64,000 nucleotides of DNA. It comes from Methylobacterium sp. NEAU K (lineage in GTDB: Bacteria; Pseudomonadota; Alphaproteobacteria; Rhizobiales; Beijerinckiaceae). Positions 17,653-25,680 of this stretch are shown piece after piece (the stretch's first letter is position 1; every line of letters begins with the position of its first letter). The DNA lies in the NCBI RefSeq assembly GCF_030700285.1, contig NZ_JAUYZJ010000004.1, positions 124,001-188,000 on the forward strand, read 5' to 3'. The position numbers were made by a program, and so were the translations under genes. The notes under the pieces are model-generated. The model saw only the letters and a list, made by a program, of their open reading frames with translations, was not told the origin of the DNA and ran no database searches.

Positions 17653-18393
17653 ATGACCCAGGGGGCCAAACCTCAGGGCCCCTGGGGCAAGATCGGCGGC
17701 GCCGGGCTCGGGCTCGCCATCGGCGGTCCGCTCGGGGCGCTGATCGGCGGCGTCGCGGGCCATTTCCTGATCGATCGGATCGGCGCGCCCTTCGGCCCGA
17801 CACCCCGCGACGTGGTTTTCACCACCGGGCTGGTGGCGCTCGCCGCCAAGATGGCCAAGTCCGACGGCGTGGTATTGCCCTCAGAGGTCGAGGCGTTCGG
17901 CCGCGTCGTGCGCGTCGAGCCGTCCGCGCGTCCTGGGGTCGAGCGCCTGTTCGATCTGGCGAAGAAGACCACGAATGGTTTCGAGGCCTACGCGCGCCAA
18001 CTCGCCGCGACGTTCGGCGAAGAGCCCGCCTTGCTCGAGGACGTGCTCGACGGCCTGTTCCAGATCGCGGGTGCCGACGGGGCGCTCCACGAGGCGGAGG
18101 AAAGGTACCTGCGCGCCGTCTCGGGCATCTTCGGCTTCGACGAGACCGCCTTCCAGCGCATCGCCGCCCGGCACGTGCGGCTGCCGGACGATCCCTACAT
18201 CGTCCTCGGGCTCGACCGGTCGGTGGACGACGCGACCGTGAAGGCGCGCCACCGGGCGCTGGTCGCCGAGCACCACCCCGACCGGGCCCTGGCCCGGGGC
18301 CTGCCCGCCGAGGCCGTCGCGATCGCCACCCGGCGGCTGGCGGCCATCAATGCGGCCTACGACCGGATCGCGCAGGAGCGTGGCTTGCGGTGA
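17653..18393 (+). CDS. DjlA-like protein: TerB-like helical domain plus J-domain
   Basis: The 246-residue protein has a glycine-rich N-terminal segment (GGAGLGLAIGGPLGALIGGVAGHFL) that could insert in the membrane, as in DjlA. A TerB-like acidic helical domain follows (about 55-165; AAKMAKSDGVVLPSEVEAF and ADGALHEAEERYLR are the duplicated metal-binding-type loops). A C-terminal J-domain (about 178-246) carries the HPD tripeptide in AEHHPDR, which stimulates DnaK. The likely role is a membrane-linked DnaK co-chaperone. Its stop overlaps the GTG start of the amidase gene (GTGA). Confidence 0.88.
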   Translation: MTQGAKPQGPWGKIGGAGLGLAIGGPLGALIGGVAGHFLIDRIGAPFGPTPRDVVFTTGLVALAAKMAKSDGVVLPSEVEAFGRVVRVEPSARPGVERLFDLAKKTTNGFEAYARQLAATFGEEPALLEDVLDGLFQIAGADGALHEAEERYLRAVSGIFGFDETAFQRIAARHVRLPDDPYIVLGLDRSVDDATVKARHRALVAEHHPDRALARGLPAEAVAIATRRLAAINAAYDRIAQERGLR

Positions 18394-19151
18394 GTCTCGT
18401 TCCGGACAGTCCCCTCGCCCGCCGCGTCGCGCCGTCGCCGAACCACGGCGAGCGCCGCGGCCAGCGCCCCGACATGCTGGTCCTGCACTACACCGGCATG
18501 GAGAGCGGGGCCGCCGCCCTGGCGCGCCTGCGCGAACCGCTGAGCGAGGTCTCGGCCCATTACCTCGTGTTCGAGGATGGCGGCATCGTCCAGCTCGTGC
18601 CCGAGGCCCGGCGCGCCTGGCACGCGGGCGCGGGCGCCTGGAAGGGCGTCACCGACGTCAATGCCCGCTCGATCGGGATCGAGATCGTCCATCCGGGCCA
18701 TGCCGGCGGCCTGCCGCCCTATCCGGACGCGCAGGTGGCGGCGGTGATCGCCCTGGCCCGGGACGTCCTCGGGCGCTGGCCGATCCCGAAGGAGCGGGTG
18801 CTGGCCCATTCCGACATCGCGCCCGAGCGCAAGGAGGATCCCGGCGAGACATTCCCGTGGGACCGCCTCGCGGCAGCGGGGATCGGCCATCACGTGCCCC
18901 CCGCCCGCCTCCGGGACGGCCGGTTCTTCGCGCAGGGCGATGCCGGCCAGCCAGTGGAGGCGCTGCAGGCGATGTTCGCCCTCTACGGCTACGACCTGCC
19001 GGTGACGGGCGTGTTCGACCCGCGCACGCACGCGGTGGTCGCGGCGTTCCAGCGCCATTTCCGCCAGGAGCGGGTGGACGGCGTCGCCGACGCCTCGACG
19101 ATCACCACCCTGCGCGACCTGATCGCCGCCCTGCCCACGACGGCGGCCTGA
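18390..19151 (+). CDS. N-acetylmuramoyl-L-alanine amidase with peptidoglycan-binding domain (AmiD-like)
   Basis: The enzyme cuts the amide bond between N-acetylmuramic acid and L-alanine in peptidoglycan or its fragments. The 253-residue protein has an Amidase_2 domain (about 15-165): zinc and catalytic residues appear in LVLHYTGM, HAGAGAWKGVTDVNARSIGIEIV and AHSDIAPERKEDPG. A C-terminal peptidoglycan-binding domain (about 180-245) has ALQAMFALYGYDLPVTGVFDPRTHAVVAAFQRHF. There is no obvious signal peptide, as in cytosolic recycling amidases, although the substrate could be anhydro-muropeptides. It is translationally coupled to the J-domain gene. Confidence 0.9.
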   Translation: MSLVPDSPLARRVAPSPNHGERRGQRPDMLVLHYTGMESGAAALARLREPLSEVSAHYLVFEDGGIVQLVPEARRAWHAGAGAWKGVTDVNARSIGIEIVHPGHAGGLPPYPDAQVAAVIALARDVLGRWPIPKERVLAHSDIAPERKEDPGETFPWDRLAAAGIGHHVPPARLRDGRFFAQGDAGQPVEALQAMFALYGYDLPVTGVFDPRTHAVVAAFQRHFRQERVDGVADASTITTLRDLIAALPTTAA

Positions 19152-19158
19152 GGTGCCC

Positions 19159-20193
19159 TCAGGCCCGGTGGGCCCGGGCCTCGTGCCGGGGCACCGGCGC
19201 CGAGACCTCCTGGGCGGGCGCGTCCGTGCGGGTGCGCCACAGGCTGTAGACCACGCCGATCGCCAGAAGCGATAGGGTCACCACCAGGGAGACCCACGGC
19301 GGCACGTGGACGAGCCCGAACGTGTCGGCGACCACGATCTTGGCGCCGATGAAGATCAGGATGAAGGCGAGCGCGGTCTTGAGATAGGCGAACCGGTCGA
19401 CCATCGCGGCCAGGGCGAAGTAGAGGGCGCGCAGCCCGAGGATCGCGAAGATGTTGGACGTGTAGACCACAAAGGTGTCGGTGGTGATCGCGAAGATCGC
19501 CGGCACGCTGTCGACCGCGAAGATCACGTCGGCGCCGTTGACCAGCACCAGGGCCAGGGCCAGCGGGGTGAACCAAAGGGCCTTCCGGCCGGTCGCCGGG
19601 TCCGGCCTGCGCACCGCGAAGTGCTGGCCGTGCAGCTCGGGCGTGACCCGGAAGGTCTTCTTGATCCAGCGCACGGCGGCGCTGTTCTGGAAGTCGCCCT
19701 CCTCCTCGGACCCCGAGAACAGGATCTTCAGGCCGGCGAAGATCAGGAAGGCGGCGAACAGCGACAGCACCCAGTGGACCTGGTGCACCAGGGCGGCACC
19801 GAGCCCGATCATCAGGCCGCGCAGAAGCACGGCGGCCAGGATGCCCCAGAGCAGGACCCGGTGCTGGGCGGCGCGCGGGATGCCGAGCGCGGCCAGGATC
19901 ATGGCGATGACGAAGACGTTGTCCATCGACAGCGACTTCTCGACCACGAGGCCGGTGACGTATTCCTCGCCTGCCTGCGGCCCGAGATACCACCAGATCC
20001 AGCCGCCGAAGGCGAGGCCCAGGCTGAGGTAGAAGCCCGTGAGCAGCAGGCTCTCCCGCACGCCGATCTCGTGCTCCTTGTCCCGGTGGAGTAGCCCGAG
20101 GTCGAAGGCGAGCAGGCACGCGATCAGGACGTGGAAGCCGAGCCACATCCACAATGGCTTGCCGAGCCATTCGACGGTGAGAACGTCCATCAT
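19159..20193 (-). CDS. TerC/Alx family integral membrane protein
   Basis: The 344-residue protein has about nine hydrophobic helices and the two family signatures: EKSLSMDNVFVIAMI (acidic, metal-binding) and the matching LVNGADVIFAVDSVPAIFAIT. Relatives such as E. coli Alx and Bacillus YkoY export manganese or metalate secreted enzymes, and TerC proteins are linked to tellurite resistance. Two adjacent ATGs (20193 and 20190) can serve as start. A structured leader is visible just upstream, reminiscent of the manganese or pH-controlled leaders of this family, though it lacks their recognisable core motif. Confidence 0.92.
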   Translation of the reverse strand: MMDVLTVEWLGKPLWMWLGFHVLIACLLAFDLGLLHRDKEHEIGVRESLLLTGFYLSLGLAFGGWIWWYLGPQAGEEYVTGLVVEKSLSMDNVFVIAMILAALGIPRAAQHRVLLWGILAAVLLRGLMIGLGAALVHQVHWVLSLFAAFLIFAGLKILFSGSEEEGDFQNSAAVRWIKKTFRVTPELHGQHFAVRRPDPATGRKALWFTPLALALVLVNGADVIFAVDSVPAIFAITTDTFVVYTSNIFAILGLRALYFALAAMVDRFAYLKTALAFILIFIGAKIVVADTFGLVHVPPWVSLVVTLSLLAIGVVYSLWRTRTDAPAQEVSAPVPRHEARAHRA

Positions 20194-20225
20194 GTACGGG
20201 ACCTGATGCGATTCCGGAAGGAAGG

Positions 20226-20284
20226 CATCGGCTCCGACATCACGGGCGCTGAACAGCGCCCGCCAGAGGGGCCCGCAGCCGATG
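20226..20284 (-). promoter_or_regulatory. Structured leader upstream of terC (candidate regulatory RNA)
   Basis: CATCGGCT (20226-20233) and AGCCGATG (20277-20284) are exact complements closing a 59-base element, inside which CGGGCGCTG and CAGCGCCCG (20243-20262) form a second perfect hairpin. The element ends about 32 bases before the terC start. The yybP-ykoY manganese riboswitch often precedes terC genes, but I do not see its GGGGAGUA core, so this is unproven and could be a simple hairpin. Confidence 0.35.
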
Positions 20285-20351
20285 AGGGCGAGTTAAGAGG
20301 GCGAACCGGGCGAATCAAGGGCACGGCCGAGACGGCCGGACGGCTCACCGC

Positions 20352-20672
20352 TCATGCGTCCCCGGATAGCTTCATCAGCACGAGGCCTGAGACGATCAGT
20401 GCGGCCGCGGCGATCCGCAGGGGGCTCGCGCTCTCGCCGAGCAGCAGGATGCCGAGCACGAAGGCGCCCACCGCCCCGATCCCGGTCCAGGCCGTGTAGG
20501 CGGTGCCCAACGGTAGGCTGCGCATGGCCAGCGCCAGCAGGACGAAGCTGCCGAGCGCGGCCGCCACCGTCACGGTGCTGGCGATGGGCTGGGTGAAGCC
20601 CTCGGAGCGCTTCATCGCGTAGGCCCAGACCACCTCCAGCAGGCCGGCCGCGACGAGGATCAGCCAAGCCAC
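20352..20672 (-). CDS. gdx: Small multidrug resistance family guanidinium exporter (SugE/Gdx)
   Basis: The 106-residue protein has four transmembrane helices and the SMR central glutamate in LLEVVWAYAMKRSEGF (Glu13), which couples proton entry to substrate export. The KRSEGF and TAYTAWTGIGAVGAF segments match the SugE/Gdx subgroup rather than the EmrE multidrug type; Gdx proteins export guanidinium. It works as an antiparallel dimer in the inner membrane. It lies 10 bases beyond the stop of the MFS gene and may share its message; no guanidine riboswitch is seen. Confidence 0.88.
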   Translation of the reverse strand: MAWLILVAAGLLEVVWAYAMKRSEGFTQPIASTVTVAAALGSFVLLALAMRSLPLGTAYTAWTGIGAVGAFVLGILLLGESASPLRIAAAALIVSGLVLMKLSGDA

Positions 20673-20682
20673 GGCCGGGCCC

Positions 20683-22194
20683 TCACGCGTGGGTATCTGC
20701 GGCCGGCTTCGTCGCGGGGCGCTCGCCCAGGGGGCGCTCTTCCATGAAGGCCAGGAACGCGAAGGCCGCCCCCAGGCCGAGGCAGGCGGCCAGGAACACG
20801 GAGCGGAAGGTCAGGGCGAGCTGCGCGGGGTCCGCGCCGCGGATAAGGCTCTCGACGTCATGGGCCGTCCCCGCTGCGCCCCCGAGTACGATCGTGCCGA
20901 AGGCCGCCACGATCAGGGCGCCCCCCAGGGAGCGGAAGAAATTCATCGCCGCGGTGGCGATGCCGAGCTGGTGCGGCTCGACCGCGTTCTGGATCGCGAT
21001 TGTGGAGAGCGGCAGGATCGTCCCGATCCCCATGGAGAGCAGCGCGAACATCGCCTCCAGCAGCCAGAACGGCAGCGCCCGTCCCTCCGCGGCGATGCCG
21101 GCGCAGCAGGCGATGCTGACGCTCATCATGGCGAGCGGCACGCGCTTGTAGTGCCGGAAATAGATCATCGACCGGCCCGACAGCGTGGCCCCCGTGACGG
21201 TGCCGACCATCAGCGGCACCAGGGCCACGCCGGACTCGCTGGCCGTGAGCCCGATCACCCCTTCGAGGAAGATCGGCACGTAGATGGTCAGGCCGATGAA
21301 TGTGCCCATGGCGAAGCAGGCGGCCAGCGTGGCGCTGTAGACCACCCGGTCCTTGAGCACCTCCGTGGGGATGAGCGGCTCGGCCGCGGTGGCGAGCCGC
21401 GCCGCGAAGCCGCCGCCCAGAACGGCCGCCACGGCGAGCAGGCCGAGCACCGGCGTGGAGCTCCAGGGGTAGCGCACGCCGCCCCAGCTCAGGGCCAGCA
21501 GCAGGGCGACCGAACCCAGGACCAGCAGGACGGCCCCGGGATAGTCGAGCCGGTGGCGGCGCTCGTTGCGCGGCAGGAGCTTCAGCTTGGCGTTGGTCAG
21601 CGCGAAGGCGAGGCCGCCGATCGGCAGGTTGATCCAGAAGATCAGCGACCAGTGCAGGTGCTGGGCGAACAGGCCGCCGAGCAGGGGGCCCGCCACCGAG
21701 GCCGCCACGAACACGCCCGCGATCACCACCTGGTAGCGCGCCCGTTCCTTGGGCGCCATGATGTCGGCCAGGATGGTCTGTGACAGGGCGATCAGCCCGC
21801 CGCCGCCGATGCCCTGCAGGCCGCGGGCCAGTGCCAGCGTCACCATCGTGGGGGCCAGCGCGCAGGCGAGCGAGCCGAGCACGAAGGTCGCGATGGCGAT
21901 CAGCAGCATGATCCGCCGTCCGTGGATATCGGAGAGCTTGCCGTAGAGCGGGGTGACCGCCGTGGAGGCCAGCAGGTAGGCGGTGACGATCCAGGGCAGG
22001 TTCGCGGCGTCGCCGAGATCGAGCCCGATGGTCGGCATCGCGGTGGCCACGATGGTCTGGTCGAGGGCCGCGAGCAGCATCGCGGTCATCAGGCCGAACA
22101 CGATCGAGCGGATCTCGAGCGGACTGAGGCTGTCCTGCGCGGCGGAGGGGGCCGGCTGCGCCTGGATCCCGGGGACGACGATGGAGCTGGCCAC
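20683..22194 (-). CDS. MFS transporter of the DHA2 (14-helix) drug:H+ antiporter family
   Basis: The 503-residue protein has about 14 hydrophobic helices. Signature motifs are LDQTIVATAMPTI in helix 1 (DHA2 motif D1), GKLSDIHGRRIMLL (motif A) between helices 2 and 3, and LQGIGGGGL. Members export lipophilic or cationic drugs across the inner membrane using the proton gradient. The start is a GTG at 22194, since no ATG occurs close to the hydrophobic core; upstream in-frame sequence is low-complexity. The SMR exporter lies directly downstream, so this may be a two-gene efflux operon. Confidence 0.9.
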   Translation of the reverse strand: MASSIVVPGIQAQPAPSAAQDSLSPLEIRSIVFGLMTAMLLAALDQTIVATAMPTIGLDLGDAANLPWIVTAYLLASTAVTPLYGKLSDIHGRRIMLLIAIATFVLGSLACALAPTMVTLALARGLQGIGGGGLIALSQTILADIMAPKERARYQVVIAGVFVAASVAGPLLGGLFAQHLHWSLIFWINLPIGGLAFALTNAKLKLLPRNERRHRLDYPGAVLLVLGSVALLLALSWGGVRYPWSSTPVLGLLAVAAVLGGGFAARLATAAEPLIPTEVLKDRVVYSATLAACFAMGTFIGLTIYVPIFLEGVIGLTASESGVALVPLMVGTVTGATLSGRSMIYFRHYKRVPLAMMSVSIACCAGIAAEGRALPFWLLEAMFALLSMGIGTILPLSTIAIQNAVEPHQLGIATAAMNFFRSLGGALIVAAFGTIVLGGAAGTAHDVESLIRGADPAQLALTFRSVFLAACLGLGAAFAFLAFMEERPLGERPATKPAADTHA

Positions 22195-22405
22195 GTCTCT
22201 CGAAAACCTCTGGTCCGGGCTGCAGGCCTGCCCGGCATCCGGGGCGGATGGCGGCTCGGTGCGGCAAGGAGGGATGCGTCGACGGGCCCTCGACCCGGAG
22301 GTCGCCGATCTACGCAGGGCGGAGAATGGAGAAGAACTTATCTGCGGTTGGTGCGGGTTCCTACCGCATCGCCCGCGCGCCTGCACAGCGCGCAGTGCAA
22401 CCCGC

Positions 22406-22444
22406 GCGCCTATCCCTCCCCGCAGAGGGGGGAGGGATAGGCGT
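22406..22444. repeat. Palindromic hairpin element in the MFS/flavoprotein gap
   Basis: Exact arms CTATCCCTCCCC (22410-22421) and its complement (22429-22440) extend with GCGC/GCG flanks into a 39-base hairpin. The 341-base divergent gap 22195-22535 has no gene. The element could be a dispersed palindromic repeat, since there is no gene end nearby for it to terminate. Confidence 0.5.
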
Positions 22445-22535
22445 GTGCGTCCGGCCGCGGCCCTCATCCGGTGACGATGTGTGAAGACCGTGGCTTCCCT
22501 TGACAGGCACCGGCCGCCTGCCGCTCTGCAGGCGG

Positions 22536-23753
22536 ATGCCGGGTGACACGAACGATATCGCCATCGTGGGCGGCGGGCCGGCCGGGCTGGCCGCGGCCGA
22601 GGTGCTGGCCCAGGCCGGCCGCGCGGTCACGGTCTACGACCGCATGCCGTCGGTCGCCCGCAAGCTGCTGATCGCCGGGCGCGGCGGCCTCAACCTCACC
22701 CACAGCGAGCCGCGCGCGGCCTTCCTGGCCCGCTACCATCCTGCCGGCCACCTGGACGCCGCCATCGCGGCGTTCCCCCCGGAGGCGCTGCGGGACTGGT
22801 GCGCGGATCTCGGCGAGCCGACCTTCGTGGGGTCGAGCGGGCGGGTGTTTCCGGAGAGCTTCAAGGCGTCGCCGCTGCTGCGGGCCTGGCTTGCGCGGCT
22901 CGACCGGCTCGGGGTCCGCATCCGCACCCGCTACCGGCTCACCGCGATCGCCGAGGGGCTCCATTTCGAGACCCCGGACGGCCCGGCCGAGATCCGGCCC
23001 AGGGCAGCCCTGCTGGCGCTCGGCGGGGCGAGTTGGCCGCGGCTCGGCTCGGACGGGCGCTGGGTGCCGCTCCTCGAAGGGCTCGGCGTGGAGGTCGCGC
23101 CCCTGGAGCCGGCCAATGCCGGGTTCGCGGTGGCGTGGTCCACCCTGTTCCGGGAGCGCTTCGCCGGGGTGCCGCTCAAGCGCGTGGCGCTCGCCTGCGA
23201 CGGCACCACCGTGCGAGGCGAGGCCGTGATCACCGCCTCTGGGATCGAGGGCGGGGCGGTCTACGCCCTGTCGCGGGTTCTGAGGGAGGCGATCGCCGCG
23301 CGGGGCCGCGCCCGCCTCGTCGTCGACCTGCGCCCCGACCTGGCCCGGGAGGCCCTGGCCCGCCGTCTCTCCGGCGCCCGGCCGGGGGACTCGGCCGCGA
23401 CCCGGCTGCGTAAGGCCGCGGGGCTCTCGCCGGTGGCCGCGAGCCTGCTGCGGGAGGCGGCGGGCGCCGCCCTCCCGGCCGAGCCCGAGGCGCTCGCCGG
23501 GCTGATCAAGGCCGCCCCCCTCGACCTCACCGCCTCGGCCCCGATCGAGCGGGCGATCTCGACGGCGGGCGGGGTCCGGCTCGACGCCCTCGACGGGCGT
23601 GCCATGCTGCGCGCCCGCCCCGGCCTGTTCCTGGCCGGCGAGATGCTCGACTGGGAGGCCCCCACCGGTGGCTACCTGCTCCAGGGCGCCTTCGCGGGTG
23701 GCCGGGCGGCGGCCGCCGGGATGCTCGACTGGCTGCGCGAGACGGCCGGTTGA
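22536..23753 (+). CDS. NAD(P)/FAD-dependent oxidoreductase of the BaiN/HI0933-like flavoprotein family
   Basis: The 405-residue protein starts with a dinucleotide-binding motif IAIVGGGPAGLAAAEVLAQAG (residues about 8-28) and the family motif KLLIAGRGGLNLTHSE, followed by SSGRVFPESFKASPLLRAW. Near the C-terminus GLFLAGEMLDWEAPTGGYLLQGAFAGGRAA completes the FAD site. This subgroup matches the TIGR03862 flavoproteins, whose substrate is unknown; the related BaiN reduces a steroid intermediate. The start at 22536 was chosen because it leads straight into the Rossmann fold. Confidence 0.88.
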   Translation: MPGDTNDIAIVGGGPAGLAAAEVLAQAGRAVTVYDRMPSVARKLLIAGRGGLNLTHSEPRAAFLARYHPAGHLDAAIAAFPPEALRDWCADLGEPTFVGSSGRVFPESFKASPLLRAWLARLDRLGVRIRTRYRLTAIAEGLHFETPDGPAEIRPRAALLALGGASWPRLGSDGRWVPLLEGLGVEVAPLEPANAGFAVAWSTLFRERFAGVPLKRVALACDGTTVRGEAVITASGIEGGAVYALSRVLREAIAARGRARLVVDLRPDLAREALARRLSGARPGDSAATRLRKAAGLSPVAASLLREAAGAALPAEPEALAGLIKAAPLDLTASAPIERAISTAGGVRLDALDGRAMLRARPGLFLAGEMLDWEAPTGGYLLQGAFAGGRAAAAGMLDWLRETAG

Positions 23754-23768
23754 GGCGCGCGGCCCCGC

Positions 23769-24668
23769 TCAGGGCCGCGTGCAGAACCCGACGATCCCTG
23801 CGGCCTCCGCCGGACAGGTGGCGCCCTCCCCGTCATAGACCGGCGTGCCGGCCTTGAGGCAATGGGCGGTGACCAGCGTCTCCTCGGCCGGGCAGGTCAC
23901 GGTGCAGCCGCCTGTGCAGTCGGACTTGCGCAAGGCCCGGAGGGCGGACGCGCCGGCTTCGCCCCGGGGCCCTGCCCCGCCCCCCGGGCCGGGATCCCCC
24001 TTCGGTCCCTGCTCACCCTTCGGTCCCTGCTCACCCTTGGGACCCTGATCCCCTTTGAGCCCTTGGTCTCCCTTGGGACCCGGGGCTCCCGGAAGGCCCG
24101 GCTCGCCCTTGAGCCCGGGTTCTCCCTTCGGGCCCGGCGCGCCTTGAGGGCCGGTATCGCCCTTTGGACCCGCATCGCCCTTGGGGCCGGTATCGCCCTT
24201 TGGACCCGCATCGCCCTTGGGGCCGGTATCGCCCTTGGGTCCCGCTTCGCCGGCCGGCCCCGCCGCCCCCTGGGGGCCGGGCGGGCCCGGCGGGCCTTCG
24301 GCGGCGCAGTTGGCGATCACGGCCTCGCGTTCGTCCGGGTCGACCTTGAGCGTCACCACGCAGGTCGGCGGCCGATAGGGCAGCCGGAAGGTGAACCGCC
24401 CGCGCCGGTCGGCCTGGATCGAGATGTCGTCGTCCATCACCACGATCGCGCCCGGCTTGCGCACCGAGCCCGAGAGCCGCAGGTCGCCCCCCTCGATCCG
24501 GGCATCGTAGACCATGATCGGCTGGCTGGGGGTCTGCAGCTGCCTGGCCCGCGGCCGGGCCGGGCGTGCCTGGACGGACGGGTCGGGGACGGGACCCGAG
24601 TCCGGCTGCTGCGCGAGCGCCGCCCCGGAGAGGGCGAGCAGGATCGTCAGGGCAAGGGCTGGGCGCAT
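23769..24668 (-). CDS. Secreted collagen-like protein
   Basis: The 299-residue protein has a signal peptide ([19 protein letters not shown]), a beta-rich domain (about 50-140; [30 protein letters not shown]) and a collagen-type region of about 38 Gly-X-Y triplets (about 150-265), with many [19 protein letters not shown] and GLPG units. A C-terminal Cys-rich cap (CTGGCTVTC, with eight cysteines in the last 55 residues) follows. Bacterial collagen-like segments form triple helices on the cell surface or in appendages. At DNA level part of the region is a 36-base tandem repeat (about 24148-24240). The ATG at 24668 starts the signal peptide. The family of the N-terminal domain is not recognised. 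Confidence 0.85.
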   Translation of the reverse strand: MRPALALTILLALSGAALAQQPDSGPVPDPSVQARPARPRARQLQTPSQPIMVYDARIEGGDLRLSGSVRKPGAIVVMDDDISIQADRRGRFTFRLPYRPPTCVVTLKVDPDEREAVIANCAAEGPPGPPGPQGAAGPAGEAGPKGDTGPKGDAGPKGDTGPKGDAGPKGDTGPQGAPGPKGEPGLKGEPGLPGAPGPKGDQGLKGDQGPKGEQGPKGEQGPKGDPGPGGGAGPRGEAGASALRALRKSDCTGGCTVTCPAEETLVTAHCLKAGTPVYDGEGATCPAEAAGIVGFCTRP

Positions 24669-24854
24669 GCTCGGTCCGTGTCGGCCGCGTCTGGCGCGCG
24701 GCCACCGACATTGGTCTCGCTCTACGGTTGGGGTCAACCGCGACTGTCAGCGCGTGGCGGTCCGGGCCGATTCCACACGCGTCCACATCCATCCACAGGC
24801 CAAGCCGCTGCCGGGGCGAGCAATTCCGGTCCGGTCCTGAAACGGTTTGAATAT

Positions 24855-24869
24855 GTTCATGTTATGTTC
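24855..24869 (+). promoter_or_regulatory. LexA (SOS) box of the imuA-imuB-dnaE2 operon
   Basis: GTTC-ATGTTAT-GTTC matches the alphaproteobacterial direct-repeat LexA box (GTTC-N7-GTTC) exactly. It lies 32 bases upstream of the imuA start, where a bound repressor would block the promoter. Confidence 0.88.
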
Positions 24870-24900
24870 CTATCGTCCGACATGATCGGAGCAGACGGAG

Positions 24901-25680
24901 ATGGGGCTGGACCCTGCGGACGAGACCGAGCGGGCTCGCGGACCCGGCAGCTCCCGGGAGCGGCTGGCGGCCTTGCGGGCCCGCCTGTCGGGTCCGGGCG
25001 GGCCGGCGGTCCCGCACCCGGTCCTGCCGCTGGGGCTGCCCGGGGTCGACACCCACCTGCCCGGCGGCGGCCTTGCGCTCGGCCCGCCGCACGAGATCGC
25101 CCCGGCCGAGCCTGCCGATGGTGTCGCGGCCTTCGGCTTCGCCCTGGCGCTCTGCGGCCGCCACCTCGCCCGCATCCCCGGGGCGGCGCTGATCGCCGCC
25201 GCCCCCGGCCAGCCGCTGCCCCACGGCCACGGCCTGGCCGGGCTCGGCCTCGATCCGGCCCGGCTGCTGCTCCTGGAAGCCGGGGGCGACGCGGAGGTGT
25301 TCCGCGCGCTGGAGGCGGCGCTACACGCGCGCACCCTGCCGGTGCTCATCGGCCTCTTGGGGGGCGGCCTGCCGTTGAAGCCGGGGCGACGTCTGCAGCT
25401 CGCCGCCGAGGGGGCCTCGCCCCCGCTGGTGTTGATCCTGCGGCCCGCGGAGGCCGGGTTGCCCAACGGGGCCGCCACCCGCTGGCGGATCGCCTCCGCC
25501 CCGGCGGCCCGGGACCGGTTCGGCGGCCTCGACAATCCGCGCTGGCGGGCGCGGCTCGAACGCTGCCGCAACGGCCGGGGCGGCGACTGGCTTCTGGAGT
25601 GGGATCATGCCGCGCATCGTCTGCGTCTGCCTGAGCCACTGGCCCGTGACGCGGCTGCGGCGGGCCGGGCTCGCGCCTGA
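24901..25680 (+). CDS. imuA: ImuA, mutasome accessory protein (SulA/RecA-like)
   Basis: ImuA is the first gene of the SOS mutagenesis cassette imuA-imuB-dnaE2, in which it binds ImuB to support damage-induced translesion synthesis. The 259-residue protein has the family LGLPGVDTHLPGGGLALGPPHEIAP segment near residue 45, a RecA-like core (FALALCGRHLARIPGAALIAA; LLLLEAGGDAEVFRALEAAL) and a positively charged C-terminus ([28 protein letters not shown]). A LexA box precedes it, and its last 74 bases overlap imuB in another frame. Confidence 0.92.
   Translation: MGLDPADETERARGPGSSRERLAALRARLSGPGGPAVPHPVLPLGLPGVDTHLPGGGLALGPPHEIAPAEPADGVAAFGFALALCGRHLARIPGAALIAAAPGQPLPHGHGLAGLGLDPARLLLLEAGGDAEVFRALEAALHARTLPVLIGLLGGGLPLKPGRRLQLAAEGASPPLVLILRPAEAGLPNGAATRWRIASAPAARDRFGGLDNPRWRARLERCRNGRGGDWLLEWDHAAHRLRLPEPLARDAAAAGRARA

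Noticed and set aside
20673..20760. Guanidine riboswitch for the SugE/Gdx exporter
   Set aside because: Only 10 bases separate the gene from the upstream MFS gene, leaving no room for a leader.
24000..24300. Short regularly spaced repeats resembling a CRISPR array
   Set aside because: The repeats are multiples of 9 bases encoding Gly-X-Y triplets of the collagen-like protein; there are no spacers of unique sequence.
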